Below are positions 1 through 5,839 of a DNA stretch of 34,438 nt, piece after piece. Source of the stretch: Acidobacteriota bacterium (GTDB lineage Bacteria > Acidobacteriota > Thermoanaerobaculia > Multivoradales > Multivoraceae); assembly GCA_026707325.1 (NCBI GenBank), contig JAPOXA010000065.1, positions 1 through 34,438 on the forward strand. The letters are read 5' to 3'. The notes beneath the pieces are model-generated. The model ran no database searches. It was not told the origin of the DNA and saw only the letters and a list, made by a program, of their open reading frames with translations. Numbering within the stretch: the stretch's first letter is position 1; the number at the start of each line of letters is the position of its first letter. The translations under genes were made by a program, and so were the position numbers.

Positions 1-359
1 GCATCTTCCTCACCCTCAGCGACGACAGCAGCGCCGACCTCGCCTCCAACATGTGCGGCAAGGTCGCACGACTCTCCCCCTCCTACTCCTTCTCGGAGTC
101 GAGCAAGCCCGGCTTCTCCCTCGTGGCCGCCCGCCCGGGCGGCGGCCAGGGCGGCAGCCTGGGCGCCAGTAAGACCTACCGCGAGCAGCGCGAACCCATG
201 TTCCACCCGCGCACCTTCACCCTCCTCCAGAACTACCAGGCGATCGCCTTGCCCTACGACGGCTCGAAGTCCCTGCCGGCCACCCGCCTCTACCTGAAGC
301 CCCATTACCTTCCCCACGATCGCTCCTACTGGCGGCAGCGCGACGCCGGCGAGATCTGA
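1..359 (+). CDS. virD4: Coupling protein VirD4/TraG, C-terminal part (cut by window edge)
   Basis: The 5' end is missing only because the window starts here. The reading frame enters at base 1 within codon 690 of the 808-residue protein encoded at 24438-26864, and stops with TGA at 357-359. This part is the C-terminal tail of the ATPase domain, downstream of the Walker B motif. The next gene, trbB, starts 41 bases later. Confidence 0.9.
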   Translation, partial: IFLTLSDDSSADLASNMCGKVARLSPSYSFSESSKPGFSLVAARPGGGQGGSLGASKTYREQREPMFHPRTFTLLQNYQAIALPYDGSKSLPATRLYLKPHYLPHDRSYWRQRDAGEI

Positions 360-370
360 GATTCCGTCGT

Positions 371-386
371 GACGATACATACCGTC
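371..386. promoter_or_regulatory. Palindromic operator-like motif, copy A (before trbB)
   Basis: The sequence is GACGATACATACCGTC, an imperfect inverted repeat (GACGAT / ACCGTC, 5 of 6 positions complementary) around a 4-base centre. It lies in the 41-base gap between virD4 and trbB, 14 bases before the trbB start. Copy B at 2852-2867 shares this core and most flanking bases on both sides; copy C is at 2229-2244. The identical placement before genes suggests a repressor or activator site. No protein is assigned to it. Confidence 0.5.
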
Positions 387-400
387 TGCACCAACACGCC

Positions 401-1426
401 ATGACCGACAGCCTCGCCACCCTCAAGACCTTCCTCCCCGGTCTCGAAGACCTACTCGAAGATCCGGAAGTGACCGAGATCATGATCAACGGTCCCTACA
501 ACGTCTGGACTGAGCGCGCCGGCAAAGGCCTCCAACCGGTCGAGGCGCCCGCCCTCAATGAGGGCGCGCTCCGCCGCGCCGCCATCAGCATCGCGCGACC
601 CCTGGGCCTCGATCCCAAGACCGACCCGGCCCTGGACGCCCGCCTCGCGGACGGCTCCAGGGTCGCCATCACGACGCCCCCCGCCGCGCCCCACGTGGCG
701 ATCACCATCCGGCGCTTCGGCAACCGGTCCTTCTCGGTGCAGGACCTGGTCGAGAACGGAAGCCTCACCCCGGCCATTCTTGATGCCGCCAAGGACGCCC
801 TCCGCAACCGTCAGAACATCCTTGTCAGCGGAGGCACGGGCAGCGGCAAGACCACGCTCCTCAACGCGCTCATCGAGCTCCTTCCCGAGCATGAGCGGAT
901 CGTCTCGATCGAGGACACCCTTGAGCTCCGCATCGAGCAGGCGAACACCGTCCGCTTCGAAGCCCGCGAGCTGGGCGCGGGCTCCCTGACCATCAGGGAC
1001 CTGGTCAAGCACTCCCTCCGCCACCGACCCGATCACATCGTGGTCGGAGAAGTTCGTGGTCAGGAAGCCGCCGACCTCCTCCAGGCCCTCAACACGGGCC
1101 ACGGCGGCTCCCTGACCACCGTTCACGCGAACAACGCCCGCGCCGCGCTCTCACGCCTGGCCAGCTGCGCCATGCAGGCCGGCGAACTCCCCTGGGAGGT
1201 TGTCTGCCGGAGCGTCGTGGACGGCATCTCCCTCGTGCTCCACATGACGCGCGTCCAGGGCCGCCGCTACGTCGAGGAGTGCATCGCCCTGCGAGGCTGG
1301 AACCCGGACGACGAGTCCTGGAACATCGAGCCCATCGCCTCGCGGCCAACGGCCGTCCCGCCCAGACCGAAAGCCTCGCGAGCGGTGAAGCGGAAGCGGC
1401 CCGCGGCCAAAGCCGCCGCCGGATGA
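401..1426 (+). CDS. trbB: TrbB/VirB11-type secretion ATPase
   Basis: This is a hexameric traffic ATPase of the type IV secretion system, acting at the cytoplasmic face of the inner membrane with the TrbE and VirD4 ATPases in pilus assembly and substrate transfer. The 341 residues show all family motifs: Walker A GGTGSGKT (144-151), Asp box IVSIEDTLEL (167-176), Walker B IVVGEVRG (213-220) and His box TGHGGSLTTVHAN (232-244). The N-terminal 130 residues match the VirB11 N-terminal domain in length. The last ~25 residues form a Lys/Arg/Ala/Pro-rich basic tail, which is unusual and may bind nucleic acid or membrane (inference). The gene follows virD4 by 41 bases, apart from the main trb operon, and has operator-like copy A in that gap. 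The ATG at 401 fits the family start. Family assignment is firm. Confidence 0.93.
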   Translation: MTDSLATLKTFLPGLEDLLEDPEVTEIMINGPYNVWTERAGKGLQPVEAPALNEGALRRAAISIARPLGLDPKTDPALDARLADGSRVAITTPPAAPHVAITIRRFGNRSFSVQDLVENGSLTPAILDAAKDALRNRQNILVSGGTGSGKTTLLNALIELLPEHERIVSIEDTLELRIEQANTVRFEARELGAGSLTIRDLVKHSLRHRPDHIVVGEVRGQEAADLLQALNTGHGGSLTTVHANNARAALSRLASCAMQAGELPWEVVCRSVVDGISLVLHMTRVQGRRYVEECIALRGWNPDDESWNIEPIASRPTAVPPRPKASRAVKRKRPAAKAAAG

Positions 1427-1883
1427 CTCGCGGCCCCTCCTCGGGGCCGCTCCCCGTGGAAGCGAGTGTCCCGGACGACCACTGTACGGCCGCACCTTCG
1501 GGAGCGCTCCCCGTAGCCCTGCCACTTGACCGGCCCCTGGCCGTCTCCACTCCGACCCCGCCTTCCCCTGGCCCTACGTGGCCACCAGGCCCCAAATCGC
1601 CGAAGTCGCCTTGCCGGTGCGGACCTCTACTCTCTGGCCGCGAAGGCGGACAACAACGCGCGCCGCCGACGCCGTCGCCCCGCGGGCCGGCGCAAGGAGC
1701 CGCCAGAACCGCTTCGCGTCGGCCCGATGGGCCGTCTGTCACCCCCTTGCCTCGTGCCGGCTTCACCGCGGCGCGACGGCGCCTCTGCCGCATCCTCCTG
1801 TTGGGGCGGGCCTGTTGCTCGCCGCCATATGGGGGTGAGCGGCGAAAGCCACAGACCCACTAACCCAAGGAGGAATCAGAAAC
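1427..1883. other. 457-base gene-free spacer with several hairpins
   Basis: No reading frame here has convincing coding character; open frames are Arg/Pro/Gly-rich by-products of GC content. It contains perfect inverted repeats: 1430-1437/1443-1450, the 12-base palindrome 1500-1511, 1531-1535/1539-1543, 1569-1573/1580-1584, 1720-1725/1729-1734 and 1819-1825/1839-1845. A strong Shine-Dalgarno AAGGAGGA at about 1869-1876 belongs to the next gene. The spacer could hold a structured leader or a small RNA; nothing more can be claimed. Confidence 0.4.
1430..1450 (+). terminator. GC-rich hairpin after trbB, possible terminator
   Basis: Perfect 8-bp stem (GCGGCCCC / GGGGCCGC) with a 5-base loop, starting 4 bases after the trbB stop codon. 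There is no T-run after it, so an intrinsic terminator is uncertain; it could instead protect the mRNA 3' end. Confidence 0.35.
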
Positions 1884-2144
1884 ATGTCCACCAACAACGC
1901 GCCCATCGAGGAAGTCCGCATCGGAACCGTCAAGGCCGCCATCTGGCGGAACCAGGCCGGGGACGACGGCGCCGTCCGCTACAACGTCACCTTCGGCAAG
2001 CTCTTCCGCTCCGCCGAGGACGGCAAGTGGCAGAGCTCCCGGAGCTTCGGCCGCGACGACCTCCTGGTCCTCGCCAAGGTGGCCGACCGGGTTCACACCC
2101 GCATCCACGAGCTGCAGGAGCAGCCCGCGGAGGACGACGCCTAG
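1884..2144 (+). CDS. Small conserved plasmid protein of unknown function (86 aa)
   Basis: An 86-residue soluble protein with no membrane segment. Its core (VRIGTVKAAIWRN, RYNVTFGKLFR, SFGRDDLLVLAKVADRVHTRI) resembles small hypothetical proteins I know from plasmids and integrative elements, where a beta-rich N-terminal half precedes a helix. I do not know a proven function. The start is fixed by an excellent Shine-Dalgarno (AAGGAGGA, about 8 bases before ATG), one of the strongest in the window, which suggests high expression. It stands alone between the long 1427-1883 spacer and the promoter at 2193-2221. Confidence 0.75.
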   Translation: MSTNNAPIEEVRIGTVKAAIWRNQAGDDGAVRYNVTFGKLFRSAEDGKWQSSRSFGRDDLLVLAKVADRVHTRIHELQEQPAEDDA

Positions 2145-2192
2145 GGGCGTCTCAACGCCGGCGGCGGCTTCGGCCGTCGCCGGCCTTCGCTC

Positions 2193-2221
2193 TTGACCTC
2201 CCGACCACCCTCCGGCATAAT
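2193..2221 (+). promoter_or_regulatory. Sigma-70-type promoter for the 187-aa membrane protein gene
   Basis: TTGACC (2193-2198), a 17-base spacer and CATAAT (2216-2221): each box matches consensus at 5 of 6 positions with ideal spacing, in an otherwise very GC-rich sequence. Transcription would start near 2228, about 43 bases before the ATG at 2271. The palindrome 2229-2244 lies exactly over the start of transcription, so this promoter is probably repressible. Confidence 0.65.
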
Positions 2222-2228
2222 CCGTATC

Positions 2229-2244
2229 GACGATCTACACCGTC
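2229..2244. promoter_or_regulatory. Palindromic operator-like motif, copy C (over the +1 region)
   Basis: GACGATCTACACCGTC has the same half-sites as copies A and B (GACGAT-N4-ACCGTC) with a different centre. It begins 7 bases after the -10 box of the 2193-2221 promoter, a classical position for a repressor blocking initiation. Confidence 0.5.
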
Positions 2245-2270
2245 CATACTCATCACCGAGGAACACCGAA

Positions 2271-2834
2271 ATGTTCACCTTGCTCAAGCGCCTCGCCATC
2301 CTGGTCGCCCTCTGGCTCGGTGTAAGCGTCGCCGGCGTCGTCTACCTCAACACCCGCAACCCCGAAATGATCGAGAACGACGTCCGAGCCGTCCTCGAAC
2401 CCACACTCGGCAGCCTTGACCAGGCTTGGCAAGCCTTCATGCCCGAGCCCGGACCGCCCCTCCCCGCCGACGACGCTATGCGCGCCGAGACCCAGACGAC
2501 GCTCGCCGAGGTCGAAGCCCTCTACGACGAGCTCATCGCGGTCCACCACGCCCTCCAGGAGGCTCACACCGACCAGTGGGAGAAGCGCTGGGCTGGTGAC
2601 GCCGTCACCCTGGCCCAGATGGACAAGGAACGCGCCATCGAAGCGATTCAGCACGATCAACAGCGCGTTGACCAGCCTTATGGGCTCAACGGTGGAGACA
2701 CCACATCGCAGGGCGTCTCCCTCAGGCTAGACCTGGCCCGCCAGGCGGCGGTCAGCCGCAAGTGGCAGGTCGAGAACGAGCTCGCAACCGCCCGCCAGAA
2801 GCTGGCGGCGCTAAACGCCGCGCCGCGGGAGTGA
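2271..2834 (+). CDS. Membrane-anchored protein of unknown function (187 aa)
   Basis: The protein begins with a short basic stretch (MFTLLKRL) and one hydrophobic segment at about residues 8-28, followed by a mostly alpha-helical, charged domain with likely coiled-coil segments (about 75-130 and 155-185). This predicts a bitopic inner-membrane protein with the bulk in the periplasm. The ATG at 2271 is preferred over an upstream in-frame ATG/TTG because it sits 7 bases after GAGGAA and follows the promoter at 2193-2221; an upstream start would lie in the promoter. No family recognised. It might be an entry-exclusion or surface protein of the conjugation system, but that is only a guess from location and topology. 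Confidence 0.75.
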   Translation: MFTLLKRLAILVALWLGVSVAGVVYLNTRNPEMIENDVRAVLEPTLGSLDQAWQAFMPEPGPPLPADDAMRAETQTTLAEVEALYDELIAVHHALQEAHTDQWEKRWAGDAVTLAQMDKERAIEAIQHDQQRVDQPYGLNGGDTTSQGVSLRLDLARQAAVSRKWQVENELATARQKLAALNAAPRE

Positions 2835-2851
2835 ACGGCCCTTTCCGTCCT

Positions 2852-2867
2852 GACGATTCATACCGTC
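2852..2867. promoter_or_regulatory. Palindromic operator-like motif, copy B
   Basis: GACGATTCATACCGTC. Copy B and copy A also share the flanks: CCGTC-T/GTGACGAT before and GTCTGCA-(C/T)CAA after. It lies between the stop of the 187-aa gene and the ATG at 2879, 11 bases before that start. Confidence 0.5.
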
Positions 2868-2878
2868 TGCATCAATCC

Positions 2879-3202
2879 ATGTACTGCCCCCCTGGGAAGC
2901 TCCGCGCCATTTACCCGGGAACCCGCTGCGCGGGCCTTCCGCCCGCCAACAACTGCAACGACGACGCGGCTTTCTACTTGCTCGCTCCCACAGCCCAGCC
3001 CGCAGGCAAGCCCATCGGCTCCCCGCTCTGCCGTCACTGCGCCACTCGCGGCCTAGAGGAGCTCCGCCGTATCGACAACAGCCTCTGGTCCATGCAGCCG
3101 GCGCCTGTCCTCGTCCAACACCCGATCTACGGCACCCTCCACCCCTCGTCCCCCGCCGCCAGCGAACTCTCGCTGCCGGCCTCGCAGCAGTGGCCTCAAT
3201 GA
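2879..3202 (+). CDS. Small cysteine-containing protein, possible zinc-binding (107 aa)
   Basis: The start at 2879 is chosen because it directly follows operator-like copy B; a longer frame would run through that motif and the end of the previous gene. The 107 residues hold cysteines at 3, 17, 26 and a CRHC knuckle at 51-54, so a metal-binding fold is possible. It resembles short zinc-ribbon-like plasmid proteins, but I cannot place it in a family. Its stop overlaps the start of the next gene (ATGA at 3199-3202), so it heads a translationally coupled cluster that includes the Spo11-like, ParA and RHH genes. Confidence 0.6.
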   Translation: MYCPPGKLRAIYPGTRCAGLPPANNCNDDAAFYLLAPTAQPAGKPIGSPLCRHCATRGLEELRRIDNSLWSMQPAPVLVQHPIYGTLHPSSPAASELSLPASQQWPQ

Positions 3203-3432
3203 CCCTACGCAGCGCCAACATCGCCCTGGGCCGCCTCGAACGCGGTGAGCCGGCCGCTAACCGGCCGGCACTCTGGAAGCGCGCCAGCGCGGCCCTGGAC
3301 GCGGCTGACGCCGCCACACCCATCGACGATGCGGCCGGCCGCCAGAAGCTGGCTCGCGCCGAGCGGCGCTACCGGACGCTGCGGCGGCGCATCGAGGACG
3401 GCCGCCCTGGCCAGCAGAGGCGTCTCGCGTGA
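3199..3432 (+). CDS. Small basic helical protein of unknown function (77 aa)
   Basis: Begins at the ATG of an ATGA overlap with the previous gene and ends by overlapping the GTG of the next (GTGA at 3429-3432). The 77 residues are Ala/Arg-rich and predicted helical, without membrane segment or recognisable motif. The two exact stop/start overlaps are the best evidence that it is real. It could be a small DNA-binding or partner protein of the Spo11-like gene that follows; this is inference from coupling only. Confidence 0.65.
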   Translation: MTLRSANIALGRLERGEPAANRPALWKRASAALDAADAATPIDDAAGRQKLARAERRYRTLRRRIEDGRPGQQRRLA

Positions 3433-4325
3433 GCGCGAGGCCCCGAGGCTTCCTGCACGACTGGCGGCCGCGAGCGGCCACCGTCGAGCTCCTCGACCAG
3501 GCCGAGGCCATCATCGACGACGTAGCCCCGGAGGTCGGCGCTATCACCCTGCGGCAGTTGTTCTACCTCCTGGTCACCCGCTTCGACTACGAAAAGACCG
3601 AGCGCGCCTACAAGCGCTTGTGCGAAGCGCTGAACAGGGCGAGGCGCGCCGGCTGGATCGCCATGAACCAGAGCCGCGACGACGGATCGACCGTCCTGCA
3701 ACGCCAGTCCTGGCAGTCCGGCGACGAGTTTCTGGACGCCGTCCGAGGCAACGCCCGCGCCCTGCGCTTCGACCGGCAGCGCGACCAGGACCGCCACGTC
3801 GTGCTTTGGTGCGAGGCGGCCGGCATGGCCCCACAGTTGGCCGCGGCCGTCGAGGAGTACGGAATCCCCGTCTTGAGCTCCGGCGGCTTCGATTCCCTCA
3901 CGTTCAAGCACGACCAGGCGCGCGAAATAGCGGACCGCGAGGTTCCTACCCTCGCGCTCCACGTCGGCGACCGGGATCCCAGCGGCGAGCACGTCCACAT
4001 GAGCCTCAGCGAGGACCTGGCGGCGTTCGTCGCCGTCCTTCACGGCGATCCGGCCCACTTCGAACTACGCCGGATCGCCGTCACGGATGAGCAGATTGAA
4101 CGGCTGCATCTCCCTACCGCCCCGCCCAAGCGGACCGACCGGCGCAGCTTCGACGGCGCCGCGACCACCCAGGCCGAAGCCATCGAGCCACGCGAGCTCC
4201 GCCGCATCGTGCGCGAAGCGGTCGAGCTCGAGCGCGACGCAGAGACTCACGCCGCCGTCCTGGCGGACGAAGCCGCTACCCAGGCCGCCCTCCTGGCCAG
4301 CCTGGCCGACGTGGAGATCCCATGA
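3429..4325 (+). CDS. Spo11/topoisomerase VI A-like protein (stand-alone, mini-A type)
   Basis: A 298-residue protein with the two parts of the Spo11/TopoVI-A fold. The N-terminal helical domain carries TLRQLFYLLV (40-49), which lines up with the R-D-I-F-Y catalytic motif of Spo11, making Tyr46 the candidate nucleophile. A Toprim domain follows with the acidic residue in LWCEAAGM (Glu129), SSGGFDS (150-156), and the metal motif VGDRDPSG (179-186, Asp181 and Asp183), which closely mimics the DxDPxG of TopoVI-A. The C-terminus has the PKRTDRR segment (233-239) and a long helix. No B-subunit ATPase gene (GHKL) is present on the plasmid. Similar B-less 'mini-A' proteins are known from bacterial mobile elements; their activity is not established to my knowledge. 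GTG start, coupled to its upstream gene and to parA by an ATGA overlap. Family call fairly secure; function unknown. Confidence 0.75.
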   Translation: MSARPRGFLHDWRPRAATVELLDQAEAIIDDVAPEVGAITLRQLFYLLVTRFDYEKTERAYKRLCEALNRARRAGWIAMNQSRDDGSTVLQRQSWQSGDEFLDAVRGNARALRFDRQRDQDRHVVLWCEAAGMAPQLAAAVEEYGIPVLSSGGFDSLTFKHDQAREIADREVPTLALHVGDRDPSGEHVHMSLSEDLAAFVAVLHGDPAHFELRRIAVTDEQIERLHLPTAPPKRTDRRSFDGAATTQAEAIEPRELRRIVREAVELERDAETHAAVLADEAATQAALLASLADVEIP

Positions 4326-5011
4326 GCCAAGCCCCCGACCGGTCTCAACCGGCCACGCTGATCGCCTTCGTCAACCAAAAAGGCGGACCCGGCAAGACGA
4401 CGCTGGCCATGCACGTGGCCAGCGAACTTGCCCGCGCCGGCGCCGGCGTCCTCGTGGCCGACGCCGATCCCCAGGCGACTGCCACGCGCTGGGCCGCGGC
4501 CGCTCCCGAAGACCGACCCTTCCCGGCAGCCCTGGCCGGCCTCAGCCACGCCGGCGAGAAGCTTCATCGCGAGCTGATGAAGCACCTGAACCCCTACGAC
4601 TTCATCGTCGTCGACTGTCCTCCCAGCGCGGAGTCCAACCTGACCCGGAGCGCCCTCCTGGTCGCTGAGCTGGCTGTCGTGCCCGTGGTCCCCTCTCCCC
4701 CGGACCTCTGGGCTGGCGTTGCCATCAGCCAGGTCCTCACGGACGTAAGCGTTGTCAACGATCGCCTCAAAGCGCGCCTGGTCGTCAATCGCTACAAGGC
4801 CCGCACCCGCCTCGCAGCTCACACCCCGGACCTACTCGCGCAGTACGGCATCCCCGTATTGCGCGCCCAGATCGGCGAGCGCGAAGCTTTCCGCCACGCC
4901 GCGGCGACGGGCGTGACCGTCGCCGACCTGCCTCGCGCCGGCCAAGCGGCCGGCGAGATCACCGCCCTTACCGAGGAACTTCTCCTCGTCCTCAACGGAG
5001 CCTCACCATGA
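4322..5011 (+). CDS. parA: ParA-family partition ATPase
   Basis: Plasmid partition ATPase that would move and position plasmid copies using the nucleoid. At 229 residues with the deviant Walker A box KGGPGKTT at 20-27 right after the first strand, it is the short type Ib form lacking an N-terminal DNA-binding domain. The Walker A' region DADPQATATRWA (45-56) and the Walker B region FIVVDCPPSAES (about 94-105) are intact. The start overlaps the previous stop (ATGA) and its own stop overlaps the next gene (ATGA), which encodes an RHH protein, the usual type Ib partner. Confidence 0.92.
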   Translation: MSQAPDRSQPATLIAFVNQKGGPGKTTLAMHVASELARAGAGVLVADADPQATATRWAAAAPEDRPFPAALAGLSHAGEKLHRELMKHLNPYDFIVVDCPPSAESNLTRSALLVAELAVVPVVPSPPDLWAGVAISQVLTDVSVVNDRLKARLVVNRYKARTRLAAHTPDLLAQYGIPVLRAQIGEREAFRHAAATGVTVADLPRAGQAAGEITALTEELLLVLNGASP

Positions 5012-5349
5012 CCAAAACCGATCCCCTGGCCGCAAACCTCGAGCGCAGCCTCGCAGAGGAGACCGCGGCCGTCGCGCGGCGCTTCGCGGCGGCCGACCGC
5101 CATCTACAGAACGCCACCTCCGCCCCCCGTACCGTTGTCCGGGCATCGTTCTCGTTTCCCTCAGAAGACCACGCCCTCTTCGACCTTCTTCTTCAGCGCG
5201 CCATCGGTGCCGGCATTTCCACCACCCGAAGCGCACTTGTCCGCGCTGGACTGCACTCCCTCAAGCGCCTGCCGGAGCCCGAGTTTGTCGAGGCCCTGGA
5301 GCGCCTCGTCACCCTCCGCCCCGGACCGCGGCCGGCCGGCCGCGCGTGA
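5008..5349 (+). CDS. Ribbon-helix-helix partition partner (ParG/ParB-like, 113 aa)
   Basis: The first ~45 residues are polar and probably flexible. The segment 46-92 (VRASFSFPSEDHALFDLLLQ...STTRSALVRAGLHSL) has the strand-helix-helix pattern of RHH/CopG DNA-binding dimers, with the second helix TTRSALVRAGLHSL typical of the fold. Coupled to parA by ATGA, so it is most likely the centromere-binding protein that recruits ParA and may repress its own operon. It is also a candidate reader of the GACGAT-N4-ACCGTC palindromes nearby (inference). It differs from large HTH ParB proteins in length and fold. Confidence 0.8.
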   Translation: MTKTDPLAANLERSLAEETAAVARRFAAADRHLQNATSAPRTVVRASFSFPSEDHALFDLLLQRAIGAGISTTRSALVRAGLHSLKRLPEPEFVEALERLVTLRPGPRPAGRA

Positions 5350-5789
5350 CCCGCGCCAACAACTGTCCCGCCCTCAGCGGCCCAGGCTCCCACTCGGTCT
5401 CCTGGTGGGAGCCGGACGGCCGTTGCGCCTGGTGCGGCGCCTGGTCCCCTCTACGACACGCCGATCACGCCGGCATCGAGGCCGCTAGGCTACGACCCTC
5501 CATCGAGCGCGACCGGCTCTTGCGCCGGCGCGCTCGCGCCTTGGCCGCCGCGGCGGCCGCCGGATTCAGCCCGCCGCTTCCGGTCACATCGTCTAGATCG
5601 TCCATACCGTCACCACCAATCGCCCCCGGAGGACAGGACTCCCCATCTCGCAAACCCTCTGAGATAAACAGAGACGAATCAGGCCGTCTTTTCTTCCCCG
5701 GAGGCATGGATAAAGGCTGTTATGGCCTTGTTCATCGAGCACGGTCCTCCTGTGTGTTGGGGGAAGGTGAAGCTAACTGGTTATCATAA
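5346..5789 (+). CDS. Small CxxC protein of unknown function (up to 147 aa)
   Basis: GTG start overlaps the stop of the RHH gene (GTGA). Residues 1-70 look coding and include SWWEPDGRCAWCGAWSP with a CAWC knuckle (27-30) and an Arg/Ala-rich helix (about 50-72). The second half runs over operator-like copy D and into a less GC-rich region, and loses coding character, so the real protein may have diverged or been fused to non-native sequence at its 3' end where the adjacent module begins (about 5700). No family recognised. Confidence 0.5.
   Translation: MTRANNCPALSGPGSHSVSWWEPDGRCAWCGAWSPLRHADHAGIEAARLRPSIERDRLLRRRARALAAAAAAGFSPPLPVTSSRSSIPSPPIAPGGQDSPSRKPSEINRDESGRLFFPGGMDKGCYGLVHRARSSCVLGEGEANWLS
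5596..5611. promoter_or_regulatory. Degenerate operator-like motif, copy D
   Basis: GATCGTCCATACCGTC keeps the CATACCGTC half and the following CACCAA of copies A and B, but the left half-site is altered. Just upstream, ATCGT repeats around CTAG (5589-5602). It is inside the 3' half of the 5346-5789 frame and upstream of the replication gene. Weaker evidence than copies A-C. Confidence 0.3.
5711..5723 (+). repeat. Left copy of a 13-bp inverted repeat bounding the replication module
   Basis: TAAAGGCTGTTAT occurs here on the plus strand and on the minus strand at 11079-11091. The two sites sit where base composition switches on either side of the rep/recombinase module. They could be element ends, recombination joints or a shared promoter/operator for rep and the recombinase. 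Confidence 0.4.
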
Positions 5790-5839
5790 GAGCGTCAGGC
5801 GGAAAATTGCAAGACGCTGATGATCGCAGGGGGGCGGGC

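Noticed and set aside
1279..2419. Long open frames rich in Arg, Pro and Ala across the trbB 3' end, the spacer and the 86-aa gene
   Set aside because: They run through a well-supported gene in another frame and have the composition of GC-rich shadow frames.
5757..5787. Promoter for rep (TTGGGG, then TTATCA/TATCAT)
   Set aside because: Poor -35 box and off-optimal spacing; not strong enough to list.
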